Source of the DNA: Bryobacterales bacterium
GTDB lineage: Bacteria; Acidobacteriota; Terriglobia; Bryobacterales; UBA6623
Assembly: GCA_026713545.1 (NCBI GenBank)
Contig: JAPOOG010000077.1
Span: 101,238 to 165,237 of the forward strand
Direction of reading: 5' to 3'
Length of the DNA: 64,000 bases
Position 1 is the stretch's first letter. Every line of letters begins with the position of its first letter. The notes beneath the pieces are model-generated. The model did not search any database, was not told the DNA's origin, and saw only the letters and a list, made by a program, of their open reading frames with translations. The position numbers were made by a program, and so were the translations under genes. Of this stretch, positions 54,213-63,261 are shown piece by piece.

Positions 54213-55532
54213 CTAGTGCGGCGGCCGAATGATCTGGTCGACTCCTTTTCGAAAGCCGTATTCCGGACCCAACTTCTCGTAGTCCACGCCGGTGAGGGAG
54301 TTCCAGTCCCACACCACCTGCCCTTCCCGCAAGGTCAGTTCGCAGAACAGCCGTTGACTTCCATCGATAGCCCCGTTTCCCGCATCTCTGAAACGGAACT
54401 TGCCTTGCAGCATCCGGAACCCTGCTATGTCGGCTACGGCTCCCGAGGTGAGATGCCCGAGGTCGTCCCGTTGGATTTGCTGCGCCGGGTTCCACGTGGA
54501 CGCCTTGATTACTTCACCCAAAGGCATCCCCATCGCGAGAAACTTCGACATTGTCGTCTGCATATCCATCATCGCGCCGTTCACCGATCCTTGATGGATG
54601 TCAGTCGAAATGGAGTCCGGATAGAAGCCCTGCTCGATAGCCGGCACCGCATTGCGAAACACAAAGCTGCCGCCGCCATGACCGACGTCGAATTTCACTC
54701 CGCGTTTGCGGGCCTGATACAGGTAGTCGTAAAGTTTACCGTTCTCATCCACCCAAGGCACCGGGCCGCGGAACGCATGTGTCGGCATATCGCCCGGTCG
54801 CAGCCGCTCCAGCACGAGTTCATAGAAAGGCCGCTCCGGCAAGAAATAACCGAAATCCACCATCACCGGAATTCCCGCCAGAGTGCCCGCCTTGACCGCT
54901 TGATCGACCGACTCCCAATCCGGCTGACGGTAATGCGCGCTTTTAACACCTACAATCACGTCTTTGTGCTTCTCCGCCATCCGTGCCACTTCTTCAGGGT
55001 TGAAGTCCTTCTGCTCAGTGATGTCGGTGATCATTCCGAATCCGGCGATGTTGATATGAGCCAGCATCCGCGTTTTCAGTCGTTCCTTGTCAATGACGGT
55101 GTGACGAAAGAACTCGAAGTTCCTCCACCCGGAACTACCCGCGTCCACGGCCGTCGTGACACCTGTCGGTAGCGTGTTCGAGTCCGGCTGTACGCTGTTG
55201 TCGCCCGCCCAAGCCCCCGGGATGTTTGTCGTCGAGAACATATGAACGTGCAGATCGACCAAGCCGGGGGTGATGTAGAGGTCAGTGACGTCAAGGGTCT
55301 TTTCCGCCTTCGATGCGTCAATGGATTCCGAAACTGCAGCGATGACGCCGCCCGAAATGGCTACGTCGCGATGACCCGCGATCCCGTTCTTCGGGTCGAT
55401 TACGTAGCCGCCCTGCAGCAGCAGATCATATTCCCCTTGCTGAAAGGAGAGTGCGAAGGCGAGACAGAAAACGAGTAACGTGGGCACTCGAATCCATGCC
55501 GCCCAACGTGTGGAGAGTTTTTTGGGGTTCAT
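54213..55532 (-). CDS. Exported amidohydrolase (deacetylase/dihydroorotase-like)
   Basis: The 439-residue protein has a signal peptide (VPTLLVFCLAFALS). An amidohydrolase composite domain starts with DLLLQGGYVIDPKNGI, metal motif LVDLHVHMF (HxH), DAGSSGWRNFE, VGVKSAHYRQ with the likely carboxylated Lys, DVGHGGGSF and STDIHQGS. The order resembles EF_0837/AHS-type deacetylases that act on N-acetyl amino acids or ureido acids. Export of such enzymes is uncommon outside lineages rich in secreted hydrolases. The next gene on the same strand upstream encodes the Gfo/Idh protein (82-base gap). Confidence 0.87.
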   Translation of the reverse strand: MNPKKLSTRWAAWIRVPTLLVFCLAFALSFQQGEYDLLLQGGYVIDPKNGIAGHRDVAISGGVIAAVSESIDASKAEKTLDVTDLYITPGLVDLHVHMFSTTNIPGAWAGDNSVQPDSNTLPTGVTTAVDAGSSGWRNFEFFRHTVIDKERLKTRMLAHINIAGFGMITDITEQKDFNPEEVARMAEKHKDVIVGVKSAHYRQPDWESVDQAVKAGTLAGIPVMVDFGYFLPERPFYELVLERLRPGDMPTHAFRGPVPWVDENGKLYDYLYQARKRGVKFDVGHGGGSFVFRNAVPAIEQGFYPDSISTDIHQGSVNGAMMDMQTTMSKFLAMGMPLGEVIKASTWNPAQQIQRDDLGHLTSGAVADIAGFRMLQGKFRFRDAGNGAIDGSQRLFCELTLREGQVVWDWNSLTGVDYEKLGPEYGFRKGVDQIIRPPH

Positions 55533-55614
55533 CCCGGATCCCTCGTTTTATCGATAAACGCCTCGGAAGAAACCACGGCCGCTTCCCGAAAGGATACTCG
55601 TGAGAGAGTGATTG

Positions 55615-56931
55615 TCAGACATTAGGCAGTACCCAAGGCGACCGATACGTCCGCCCGAGATACTTGTTGGCTTCGGCCTCCTCGAATTGCTCCGTTTTTG
55701 GGTCGAAGTGAAGTTTTTGATCGAGCCGCCATGCGATGTTGCCCAAGTGGACGATGCCTGAAGCCACGTGGCCGATCTGTATATCGCAAGAGGGGGTATC
55801 GCCCTCGCGGATACACCTGAAAAAATCACGCTTGTGCTTGATGTCGTCTTCCGACTTGATTCCTGACCCTTCTTTCACCAGTTCGCCCTTGGCGCCGTGC
55901 GCGCGCCAACCGCCGTTGCCGATGATGACGTAGCCGTTTTCGCCGTATATCGCCGCCCCTTCAGCGAAACCTTCGAGCGGCGGACGAGACCAAAGCCGCA
56001 TTTCGTACATGAGAGTTGCGCCGGGGTAGTCCCAGTTCACGATGAGCGTGTCGGGCCACTGCTGCGCGTCGTCGAAGAAGAACTTACCACCACTGGTCGA
56101 GACGGCCGTCGGCCAGTCGGGCAGCTTCTTGCCCTGCGCTTCAAAGCCGGCCTCGAGCCCGCGGCGGGCGTAGTCGATGCGATGGACGCCGTCGTTGCCG
56201 AGGTCGCCGCATCCGTAGTCGAAGAACCAGCGCCAGTTACTATGGAACCGCACCGGGTTGTAGGGCCGCTTCGGCGCCGGCCCGAGCCACATGTTGTAGT
56301 CGACACCCTTCGGAACGGCTTCGTCGGGCGGATGGCCGAGGCTGCGTTGACGGGCGCTTTCCCAACCCTTGGCGTACATCACCTTGCCCAGGACGCCGGT
56401 GCGGATGTAGTCGCACGCCTCCTCATAGGTACTGCCGCTACGTGATTGGATCCCGACCTGTATGACCTTGTTGTACTTCCGTGCGGCCTGCAACATGGCT
56501 TGGCCCTCGCGCATATTGTGCGAAGCGGGTTTCTCGACATAGACATGTTTGCCGGCCTGGCAGGCAAGGATGGTCGGGATGGCGTGCCAATGCGTCGGCG
56601 TGCCCATCACAATGGCGTCGATCGATGGATCGTCGAGCAATCGCCGGAAATCGGTCTCGATCGCCGGACGCTTGCCCTGCAGGTCCTCGACCCGTTTCGC
56701 ACGCTCTTCGAAGAGTCGGGTATCCACGTCACAGATCGTGGCAACCTCTACTTCAGGTAACTCGGCGAAGCCGTACAGCAGTCCTCGGCCGCGGCCTCGT
56801 ATGCCCATACACGCAATCCGGAAACGCTCATTCGGACCGGCCTTTGCTTGACGTGTTCCGGGAACAGCCAAGCCGGCGCCAGCCAGCGCTGATGTATGGA
56901 AGAAAGTGCGACGGTTCATGTTCATGGGCAT
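55615..56931 (-). CDS. Tat-exported Gfo/Idh/MocA family protein
   Basis: The 438-residue protein starts with a twin-arginine signal, NRRTFFHTSALAGAGLAVPG. The Rossmann part has ACMGIRGRGRGLLYG, TICDVDTRLFEERAK, MGTPTHWHAIPTILACQAGKH and the catalytic VEKPASHN. The C-terminal domain has SNWRWFFDYGCGDLGNDGVH, seen in periplasmic members that keep their NAD(P) bound. Substrate unknown. It likely lies in one unit with the amidohydrolase downstream. Confidence 0.92.
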   Translation of the reverse strand: MPMNMNRRTFFHTSALAGAGLAVPGTRQAKAGPNERFRIACMGIRGRGRGLLYGFAELPEVEVATICDVDTRLFEERAKRVEDLQGKRPAIETDFRRLLDDPSIDAIVMGTPTHWHAIPTILACQAGKHVYVEKPASHNMREGQAMLQAARKYNKVIQVGIQSRSGSTYEEACDYIRTGVLGKVMYAKGWESARQRSLGHPPDEAVPKGVDYNMWLGPAPKRPYNPVRFHSNWRWFFDYGCGDLGNDGVHRIDYARRGLEAGFEAQGKKLPDWPTAVSTSGGKFFFDDAQQWPDTLIVNWDYPGATLMYEMRLWSRPPLEGFAEGAAIYGENGYVIIGNGGWRAHGAKGELVKEGSGIKSEDDIKHKRDFFRCIREGDTPSCDIQIGHVASGIVHLGNIAWRLDQKLHFDPKTEQFEEAEANKYLGRTYRSPWVLPNV

Positions 56932-57234
56932 GATGGATGACCTCTTTCGTCCGGCGAAATGAGGAGCCGGTCTGGGGGTATTCTACCAGTGCCCCCGAAT
57001 TCGTGGGCGGTTTAGCCTGACGTGATCGTGGCCGGGGCTCAAGTCCGGAACTCTCCCTGCCACTGTAGATTCGGTGCCCCCCAATCGGACGGTTGGAAAC
57101 GGTGTCTTGCACTTCTCGCCACAAGATCCGAGTGCCTGCCTTGCGATCGCCCGTCAAGTCGTGCGAGTAATCTCGGGATGATACGATGACCTACGAAATG
57201 GCGCTGATGCAAAGACCCAAGCCCTCCCTGAAGC
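56932..57234. other. Divergent intergenic space
   Basis: This 303-bp stretch lies between the divergently read Gfo/Idh gene and the DUF1592 gene. No coding frame, hairpin or clear promoter pair was recognised. Confidence 0.45.
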
Positions 57235-59220
57235 ATGAGCCCCTTTAGTTGTTCCGCAGGACCTTTCGCCCTCCTCGCCTTCCTGATCGTCGTGGAGTCA
57301 GGCTCTGCCCAGCGGGTCGCCAAAGACGCGGATTTCTTTGTCAACCAGCTTCTGCCGGTCTTCACTAAGGCCCAGTGTCGACTGTGCCACAACGACAACG
57401 GCGTCGCGTCTCGAAGCCGCCTGCAATTCCCCGATGCTGCCGCGGACCGCAGTCGCCTCAAGGCTTTCAGTCTCTCTTTGCGCACGTTTGTTGATACCGA
57501 GCAGCCCGCGCGGTCCCTGCTGGTGCTCAAGCCAACGCAGCGCATCGAACATACCGGCGGTCAACGGATTGCTCCCGGCAGTCCCGAGGAAGGAACATTA
57601 CTCACCTGGGTTCGCTATCTGGCCGAACTCCCGGATGTCGAAGGCCGACCCTCCACACCCAGATCAAAACCGCACGGCAGGGTCCGGCGGCTCACTCATA
57701 GCCAATACAACAACACCGTCCACGATTTGCTGGGCGACCAAACAAATCCAGCCGACCAGTTTCCCCAGGAAGACTATATCCACGGCTACCGGAACCAGAT
57801 CGAAGGTCAGGGCATCTCGCCGCTCCTGGCCGGGGGTTACAGTCAAGCAGCCGAGAAGCTTGCCCGAAACGCTTTTCGCGGCGGAGATCATCAACGCCAC
57901 ATTCCGTGTGAACCGACCTCATCAACTGACGAGTCCTGCCGGAACGCCTTTATCCGCTCGTTCGGACGCAAAGCGTTCCGCCGCCCGCTCACGAACGAGG
58001 AAGCACAAACCTATGGCGAACTCTTCCGCCTCGGCGCCAACAGCCGGAATCAGTTCATCGAAGGAGCCCGAATGGTAGTCGAGGCCATGCTCCAGTCGCC
58101 CAGCTTCCTGTTCTATGCCGAGCCGCAGCCTCCGCCTGAGCTTCGTCCTTATCAAGCCGCCGCTTTGCTTTCATATTTCCTGTGGGACACGATGCCTGAC
58201 GACGCTCTGCTGCAAGCGGCAGAAGACGGACATCTCGACACCAAAGACGATATTCGCTCCCAGGCGTCCCGCATGCTCGACGATCCTCGATCCCGGCGGG
58301 CGTTCGGTCAGTTTCTCGCCCAGTGGCTCCGTTTCGACCGCGTGGAGACCGCGGTCCGCGACCGCCGCATCTATCCCGAATTCAGCGCGGAGTTGGTCGA
58401 CTCGATGCTCGAAGAGACACGCCGGCTTTTCAATCATCTCGTTTGGGAGAGCGGCGACTTCACGGAGTTCTTCAGTGGGGACTACGGTTTCCTGAATACC
58501 ACGATGGCGAGGCTCTACGGCTTCGGCGCTCCGAAGGAGGAGTTTCAACGCATCTCTTTCCCAGTCGATTCAGGAAGGGCGGGCATCCTCGGACAAGCGA
58601 CTTTTCTGACAGTCACCAGCAAGCCCGCAGACACTTCACCCACCGAGCGGGGACTCTTCGTGCGAGAGCACTTTCTTTGCCAGACGGTGCCTCCACCACC
58701 GCCTGGTACCGATACCACATTGCCTGCCCTGAGCGACGACAGCCCCATGACGACCCGCGAGCGACTGCGAGTCCACTTGTCGAATCCCGCGTGCGCAGGC
58801 TGTCATCGCCTCGTGGACAACGTAGGTTTCGGTTTCGAACGTTATGACGCGATCGGCCGTTTCCGCGAGCATCAGACAGTGACGATCTTCCCGACACAAG
58901 ACGAACTGCGCCGCAAGGTCAGGACCAAGCCGACGGAATACGCCCTGCCGATAGACCCTGCGGGATTCATCCATGGACTTGCCGGCTCGGCGTTCTCCTC
59001 GCCCGCCGAACTCGGGCGCTACCTTGCAAACGACCAAGGCTGCCAGAAGTGTGTCGTCAAGCAACTCTTCCGCTACGCTCTGGGGCGGCCCGAGACGGAT
59101 GCGGACCAGCCATCCATTGCGTTCGCTTTCGAGCGCTTCCGGAACTCGCGTTTTCAGTTCCGAGAGCTTATACTGGCGATAGTAACGACTGAGTCTTTCC
59201 TGGGGACGCTCCAATCGTGA
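57235..59220 (+). CDS. DUF1592/DUF1588 family secreted heme-binding protein
   Basis: The 661-residue protein has a signal peptide, then a planctomycete-type cytochrome C domain with CRLCH (about residue 48), a DUF1587 part ([19 protein letters not shown]), DUF1595/DUF1592 segments ([39 protein letters not shown]), DUF1588 ([17 protein letters not shown], then CAGCH) and DUF1585 ([24 protein letters not shown]). Two complete heme sites are visible. These proteins occur in Planctomycetes, Acidobacteria and Verrucomicrobia and are encoded beside DUF1552 proteins, as here, with a four-base overlap. The function is unknown. Confidence 0.93.
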   Translation: MSPFSCSAGPFALLAFLIVVESGSAQRVAKDADFFVNQLLPVFTKAQCRLCHNDNGVASRSRLQFPDAAADRSRLKAFSLSLRTFVDTEQPARSLLVLKPTQRIEHTGGQRIAPGSPEEGTLLTWVRYLAELPDVEGRPSTPRSKPHGRVRRLTHSQYNNTVHDLLGDQTNPADQFPQEDYIHGYRNQIEGQGISPLLAGGYSQAAEKLARNAFRGGDHQRHIPCEPTSSTDESCRNAFIRSFGRKAFRRPLTNEEAQTYGELFRLGANSRNQFIEGARMVVEAMLQSPSFLFYAEPQPPPELRPYQAAALLSYFLWDTMPDDALLQAAEDGHLDTKDDIRSQASRMLDDPRSRRAFGQFLAQWLRFDRVETAVRDRRIYPEFSAELVDSMLEETRRLFNHLVWESGDFTEFFSGDYGFLNTTMARLYGFGAPKEEFQRISFPVDSGRAGILGQATFLTVTSKPADTSPTERGLFVREHFLCQTVPPPPPGTDTTLPALSDDSPMTTRERLRVHLSNPACAGCHRLVDNVGFGFERYDAIGRFREHQTVTIFPTQDELRRKVRTKPTEYALPIDPAGFIHGLAGSAFSSPAELGRYLANDQGCQKCVVKQLFRYALGRPETDADQPSIAFAFERFRNSRFQFRELILAIVTTESFLGTLQS

Positions 59221-60515
59221 CGGCACTTTCCAGGCGCTCTTTTTTGCGCGGCATCGGATTGGCAGGCGCTGCGGTTCGCGTCGGCCTTCCTGCGCTCGAA
59301 GCGATGTTCAACTCGAGCGGCACCGCCTATGCCGCCGGACGTTTGGCGGGACAGGGCATCGAGCCGCGCTTTGTCTTCTGGTTCAACGGCAACGGCATCC
59401 CGGAGAAATACTGGATACCCCAAGAGACGGGAGCTGATTTCGCGTTCACTCCCTGTCTGCAACCGCTCGCAGCCTTTCGAAGGGACATCCACATCATCAC
59501 CGGTCTGGACAGTCCCGCGGCGAGATTGCCCGGACCCGGCAACAGCCACTACCCTTCGATGAGCGCTCTTCTCTCGGGCCGTGTCTTCACGGGACGAGGC
59601 GCTGGCGGACCCTCGATCGACCAGGCGGTCGCCCAGAGGATCGGGAACGAAACTCGTTTCCGATCGCTTCAGATCGGGGTATCGCAGGAATCCTTCGGAG
59701 AAAGCATCCAGCGGAACATGAGTTGGGCCGACCGCGACCGGCCGCTGCCTCCCGAGATGATCCCCCATCGACTCTTCGACCGCGTCTTCGGCTTGAAGGA
59801 AGAGCACTGGATCCAGCGCCAGAAGAGCATTCTCGACGCCGTGCGGGAGGATGCGCGATCGCTCCATAACCGTCTGGGCTCCGGAGACAAGACCCGCTTG
59901 GACGAGTATCTGACTTCCATCAGAGACCTGGAAAGATCCATCGCCAGCCTGCCACCCGAGTACCAGCGGGTTGTCGAGCGCCCGGCTGAGGGAGGCGACC
60001 TGCGCGATTGGCCCCGCATTGCCAAGCTCCAAAGCGACCTGCTGGTTCACGCGCTGGCATCGGGCCAGACGCGTGTCGCTTCGTACATGCTGACCAAGTG
60101 CCAGGGCCTTTCACGCTTCCCCTGGCTCGGCTACACCGCACAACGGCATCACGAGTATACGCACGGCCAAGTGGAGACGCCGCGCGGCATGCGAATCCTG
60201 AGGGATATCTGCCGCTGGCATGTCGAGGAGTTCGCTTACCTGGTGGCCCGGCTCAAGGCGACGCCCGAGGGTGACGGCAACCTGCTCGATAACACCTTGC
60301 TTCTCTTCGTGCACGAGCATGCCGAGGCGAACGCACACAAGAACAATGGGTTGGCGATGATCGTCGCCGGGCACGCCGGCGGTGTGAAAACGGGCCTCCA
60401 CACCCGCACTGCGGGGACGAACGGCGACCTGTATCTCACCATCGCGGGAGAAGTCTTGCGGATTCCGGTCAAAGAGTTCCCGACAGCCAGCCAGAAGCTC
60501 TCGTGGCTGGTGTGA
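59217..60515 (+). CDS. DUF1552 family exported protein
   Basis: The 432-residue protein starts with GTG overlapping the stop of the DUF1592 gene (GTGA). A twin-arginine signal, [16 protein letters not shown], leads into the DUF1552 sequence: [77 protein letters not shown] and the late [23 protein letters not shown]. Metal-binding residues of a sulfatase/DUF1501-like fold are plausible. It is always paired with DUF1592-type proteins, and a joint role with its partner is likely but unproven. Confidence 0.92.
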   Translation: MTALSRRSFLRGIGLAGAAVRVGLPALEAMFNSSGTAYAAGRLAGQGIEPRFVFWFNGNGIPEKYWIPQETGADFAFTPCLQPLAAFRRDIHIITGLDSPAARLPGPGNSHYPSMSALLSGRVFTGRGAGGPSIDQAVAQRIGNETRFRSLQIGVSQESFGESIQRNMSWADRDRPLPPEMIPHRLFDRVFGLKEEHWIQRQKSILDAVREDARSLHNRLGSGDKTRLDEYLTSIRDLERSIASLPPEYQRVVERPAEGGDLRDWPRIAKLQSDLLVHALASGQTRVASYMLTKCQGLSRFPWLGYTAQRHHEYTHGQVETPRGMRILRDICRWHVEEFAYLVARLKATPEGDGNLLDNTLLLFVHEHAEANAHKNNGLAMIVAGHAGGVKTGLHTRTAGTNGDLYLTIAGEVLRIPVKEFPTASQKLSWLV

Positions 60516-60928
60516 GTTTGCCGCCGCCTTCCTGCCTGGCAATAGCGAATTCATCACCGCGACAGGCCTGCCGGTATTTCTCCCGACAGAAGTGCTTCAG
60601 GACGATTCCCTGATCGCGGTTTCTGCCGCGCATGAGAGGGAGAAGTAGAGTTGCGCCCGGCTTGCTTTGCGGCTGAGCGCTCTTGAGAGATCCAAACAGC
60701 AGAAACCCCAGTCAAAGCCAGTTCCGATCGTCAGCCGGCAGTCTCACCCCATCAAGCGCTACGGATGACAGACAGCCTCCCGCATCAAACCTCTTGTTTC
60801 GCTGCTTGAGCCGCTCCCGTCGTGGGTTTCAATGCAAATTGAAAGTTCTCCTTTCTCATCATGAATTCATTGCGCGTTCGCCTCAGCGGTAGTATCCGGG
60901 AGGGCGACGGTCGCTGCTAACGGCGCTT
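60516..60928. other. Intergenic stretch at the start of the repeat-rich region
   Basis: No gene is recognised in the first 400 bp after the DUF1552 stop. The gene-free zone continues to the cysE start at 62248 and from 60929 onward is made up largely of short degenerate repeats. Confidence 0.5.
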
Positions 60929-61039
60929 GCCGTGAAACCCACCGAGAACGGCTGACGGGGCTCGGACACTGGCTCAGAGCAATTTTTTTGCCGAGCAATG
61001 CCGGGCAATGCCGGGCAATTCTGGGCAGGGAAGCAGTGG
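60929..61039 (+). repeat. 111-bp repeat, copy A
   Basis: This copy aligns over its whole length with 61249-61359. Shared blocks include ACCGAGAACGGC, GACGGGG, CGGACACTGGCTCAG and the closing AGGGAA-CAGTG. Near the centre, four 10-base units of the form GCCGGGCAAT follow each other. Confidence 0.7.
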
Positions 61040-61120
61040 CTGGGCGGCGGTCGCGGCAGTCCGGACGGCGGTTATTGAGTGTGTGACCCTTCCGCATCCA
61101 CGGCGAACCGATAAGAAGGC

Positions 61121-61156
61121 CGTGATTCGTGTCTCGTGTTTCGTAAAAAACCTTAA
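61121..61156 (+). repeat. CGTG-rich array 1
   Basis: The sequence runs CGTGATTCGTGTCTCGTGTT and then TCGT, ending in AAAAAACCTTAA. Units of seven bases (TCGTGNN) follow each other. The same pattern recurs at 61400-61470 and 61650-61680 in the same orientation. Confidence 0.65.
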
Positions 61157-61248
61157 TGGCATTGTTGCCAGCTCGGGCGGCTCAACCCTGACATTTTCAG
61201 TGCCCACTTCCCCGCAGTTTCCATGCCCGGTAACAGCCAACGTCGCTC

Positions 61249-61359
61249 GCCGTGAGGACGACCGAGAACGGCAGACGGGGCGCGGACACTGGCTCAGGAA
61301 CAATATTTTTTCTGAACAATGCCGAACAATGGTGAACAATCGTGAACAGGGAAACAGTG
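61249..61359 (+). repeat. 111-bp repeat, copy B
   Basis: It is the partner of 60929-61039 in the same orientation, 320 bp on. The internal 10-base units here read TCTGAACAAT, GCCGAACAAT, GGTGAACAAT and CGTGAACAGG, so the unit has drifted while the period is kept. Confidence 0.7.
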
Positions 61360-61399
61360 ACTTGCCGGCAGGCGCAGTGGTTTAGGCGGCGGTAAAGTC

Positions 61400-61470
61400 C
61401 GTGATTCGTGAAAAGCATAAAAGCCGTGTTTCGTACCTCCTGTCTCGTGATTCGTGAAAAACCCTTAAAG
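61400..61470 (+). repeat. CGTG-rich array 2
   Basis: Pieces GTGATTCGTGAAAA, GTGTTTCGT and TCTCGTGATTCGTGAAAAAC follow one another and end in CCTTAAAGG. It is longer and more broken than the other arrays. Confidence 0.6.
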
Positions 61471-61490
61471 GCCACGTTGCGCGCGCCAAA

Positions 61491-61553
61491 CGGCTCGTGC
61501 CTTGTGCTGACGGCCCTCTCACGCACTTCACCTCGCCATGTGGTGAGCAATGC
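61491..61553 (-). repeat. 63-bp dispersed repeat, copy 2
   Basis: On the minus strand this is about 86% identical to 5436-5498. It lies inside the repeat-rich zone, whereas copy 1 stands alone between two genes. Confidence 0.75.
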
Positions 61554-61580
61554 CGGCCAGGATTTCCACCTCACTATCCC

Positions 61581-61640
61581 CATGCTAAGCAGGCCGGGGC
61601 AGCAAAAAAAGACTGAAGGGCTTCAGTACCCAATGGCAAC
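61581..61640 (-). repeat. Hairpin-bearing repeat, copy 1
   Basis: Shared with 61907-61976 are the blocks ATGCTAAGCAGGCCGG, AAGACTGAAGGGCTTCAGTACC and ATGGCAAC. The inverted repeat ACTGAAG/CTTCAGT (61612-61627) is followed on the minus strand by seven T, so this copy could work as a weak minus-strand terminator. Confidence 0.65.
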
Positions 61641-61649
61641 AGATCTACC

Positions 61650-61680
61650 TCGTGTTTCGTGTCTCGTGAAAAACCTTAAA
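61650..61680 (+). repeat. CGTG-rich array 3
   Basis: It reads CTCGTGTTTCGTGTCTCGTG, then AAAAACCTTAAA. Right after it a related series (GTGGCTCGTGACTAGTGACC and onward to about 61718) repeats a shorter GTGAC/GTGGC pattern. Confidence 0.65.
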
Positions 61681-61906
61681 GCAGTGGCTCGTGACTAGTG
61701 ACCAGTGGCTGGTGAAAGCCTTGCAAGCCCTGATTCGTGATGCACACGGACTTCGCCTCGTCGCCTGGGGGAGAAATGCAGCCTTGATCGGAGACGAAAG
61801 GGCGTGATATCACCCCCGTAATGCGGGCAAGGATTTTTCCTTCGCACGCGCTCCCAAGTTCGCGGTGACGGGAAGTCGAACTCCTGGATTTCCTCCTCGT
61901 TGTCCT

Positions 61907-61976
61907 CATGCTAAGCAGGCCGGAGCGGGGAAAACAAGACTGAAGGGCTTCAGTACCTTGAGGTATCAATGGCAAC
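61907..61976 (-). repeat. Hairpin-bearing repeat, copy 2
   Basis: It is the second copy of the 61581-61640 unit. The ACTGAAG/CTTCAGT inverted repeat is intact (61939-61954) but the T run on the minus strand is broken to CTTGTTTT, so terminator activity is less likely. The next 270 bases, up to cysE, hold nothing recognised. Confidence 0.6.
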
Positions 61977-62247
61977 GTTCCGCTTGGCTCATCAGGGGAA
62001 CTTCCCAGATTGCTCCGACACCAATGCCGTAACGGATTGACAATCCCTTGACGCTTCTCTAGCATCAAGAAAAACCCGCCATGCCGCACCGATCGCAGTG
62101 CTGTTGTAACGAGCCGGCCTCGCGTCGGCTTCCCTGATTCGATCCAGGACTTCCGCATCCCGCGAACCGTTTCCGGAGACCCGACCCGGTGACGCGTTCT
62201 CAGTTGACTCCATCCGTGAAGGCTACTTGCCAGTAGGGGAGGGTCTG

Positions 62248-62931
62248 ATGTTTCAGACGATCCAAGAGCAGTTCGAGACAGTATTTCGACAAGACCCGGC
62301 GGCCCGCAGCCGGCTGGAGATCCTGCTCTGTTACCCCGGTGTTCACGCCATCCTGATCCACCGTGCGGCTCATTGGCTTTACCGGCGGGGCCTTTTCGTC
62401 ATAGCTCGGCTGCTTTCTCACCTTTCTCGTTCACTGACCGGGATCGAGATCCACCCCGGGGCGACGATTGGCGGACGGTTCTTCATCGATCACGGCATGG
62501 GGATCGTGATCGGAGAAACGACCGTGATCGGCGATGACGTGCTGCTCTACCAGGGTGTCACTCTCGGGGGCACGGGGCATGAGAAAGCCAAGCGTCATCC
62601 AACGCTCGGCAACCACGTGGTCATCGGCGCGGGCGCCAAAGTGCTGGGCGATATTTCGATCGGAGATTGGGTGCGAGTCGGGGCCGGGTCGGTCGTGGTC
62701 AAACCGGTCGAGGCCCATTCGACGGTTGTCGGTATCCCGGGGCGTGTCGTCGCGATCCGCGGGATCGCAGTTCAAGACGAGGAACAGGAACTGCTGGAGC
62801 ACGGGCATCTGCCGGATCCTGTCGGCCAGATGATTGCGGCACTCAACGAGCGCGTGATCCAACTCGAGTCCGAACTGAGGGATACCGAGAACAAGCCCGC
62901 CGACCCATTGGCCCGCTTGTCGAGCGGCTGA
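62248..62931 (+). CDS. cysE: Serine O-acetyltransferase
   Basis: CysE acetylates L-serine with acetyl-CoA, the first step of cysteine synthesis. The ATG at 62248, just after GGGGAGGG, gives 227 residues. A helical N-terminal part ([18 protein letters not shown]) leads to a left-handed beta-helix with [61 protein letters not shown] and a C-terminal helix. The His in DHGMG and the GGTG element are conserved. It is of the short bacterial type lacking the long N-terminal domain of the E. coli enzyme. It borders the repeat-rich zone. Confidence 0.95.
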   Translation: MFQTIQEQFETVFRQDPAARSRLEILLCYPGVHAILIHRAAHWLYRRGLFVIARLLSHLSRSLTGIEIHPGATIGGRFFIDHGMGIVIGETTVIGDDVLLYQGVTLGGTGHEKAKRHPTLGNHVVIGAGAKVLGDISIGDWVRVGAGSVVVKPVEAHSTVVGIPGRVVAIRGIAVQDEEQELLEHGHLPDPVGQMIAALNERVIQLESELRDTENKPADPLARLSSG

Positions 62932-63261
62932 CACAGAACCGGTGATTCCAGTGCTTCGCGAAAGCCGCTGAGCCGTGAATTGCAGGCGAGCGGCGCCATG
63001 GTGTCCGTCGTCCTACCCTCCTGCCGCATTCTCCCGGGTCGTCCTTGCTTTGCTCTGATCTCCGGAAATCTCCGAGACGGGGCGATTTTCCCCGGGCTTG
63101 ATGTCCGTGGAGGGCGGCGGTGAAGTCGAAACGGCCAACTCGCTCGGACCCCTGCGCCAGTACGTCCATCCCAGCACGGCTTTTCGCGCCCGAAAAGAGC
63201 TACGCGCGCCAACTCTTTCGGGATGATGCGGCAGGAATCGAGAATGCCAGAGACTGTTGCT
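62932..63261. other. Convergent intergenic space
   Basis: No gene or clear terminator is recognised between cysE and the enolase-superfamily gene that face each other here. Open frames through it lack protein-like content. Confidence 0.45.

Noticed and set aside
61121-61720. Possible CRISPR array
   Set aside because: Units are 7-10 bases, spacing is irregular, there are no uniform spacers and no cas genes in the window.
60867-62213. Several small open frames in the repeat-rich zone
   Set aside because: Their translations consist of the repeats themselves, with no domain and no ribosome binding sites.
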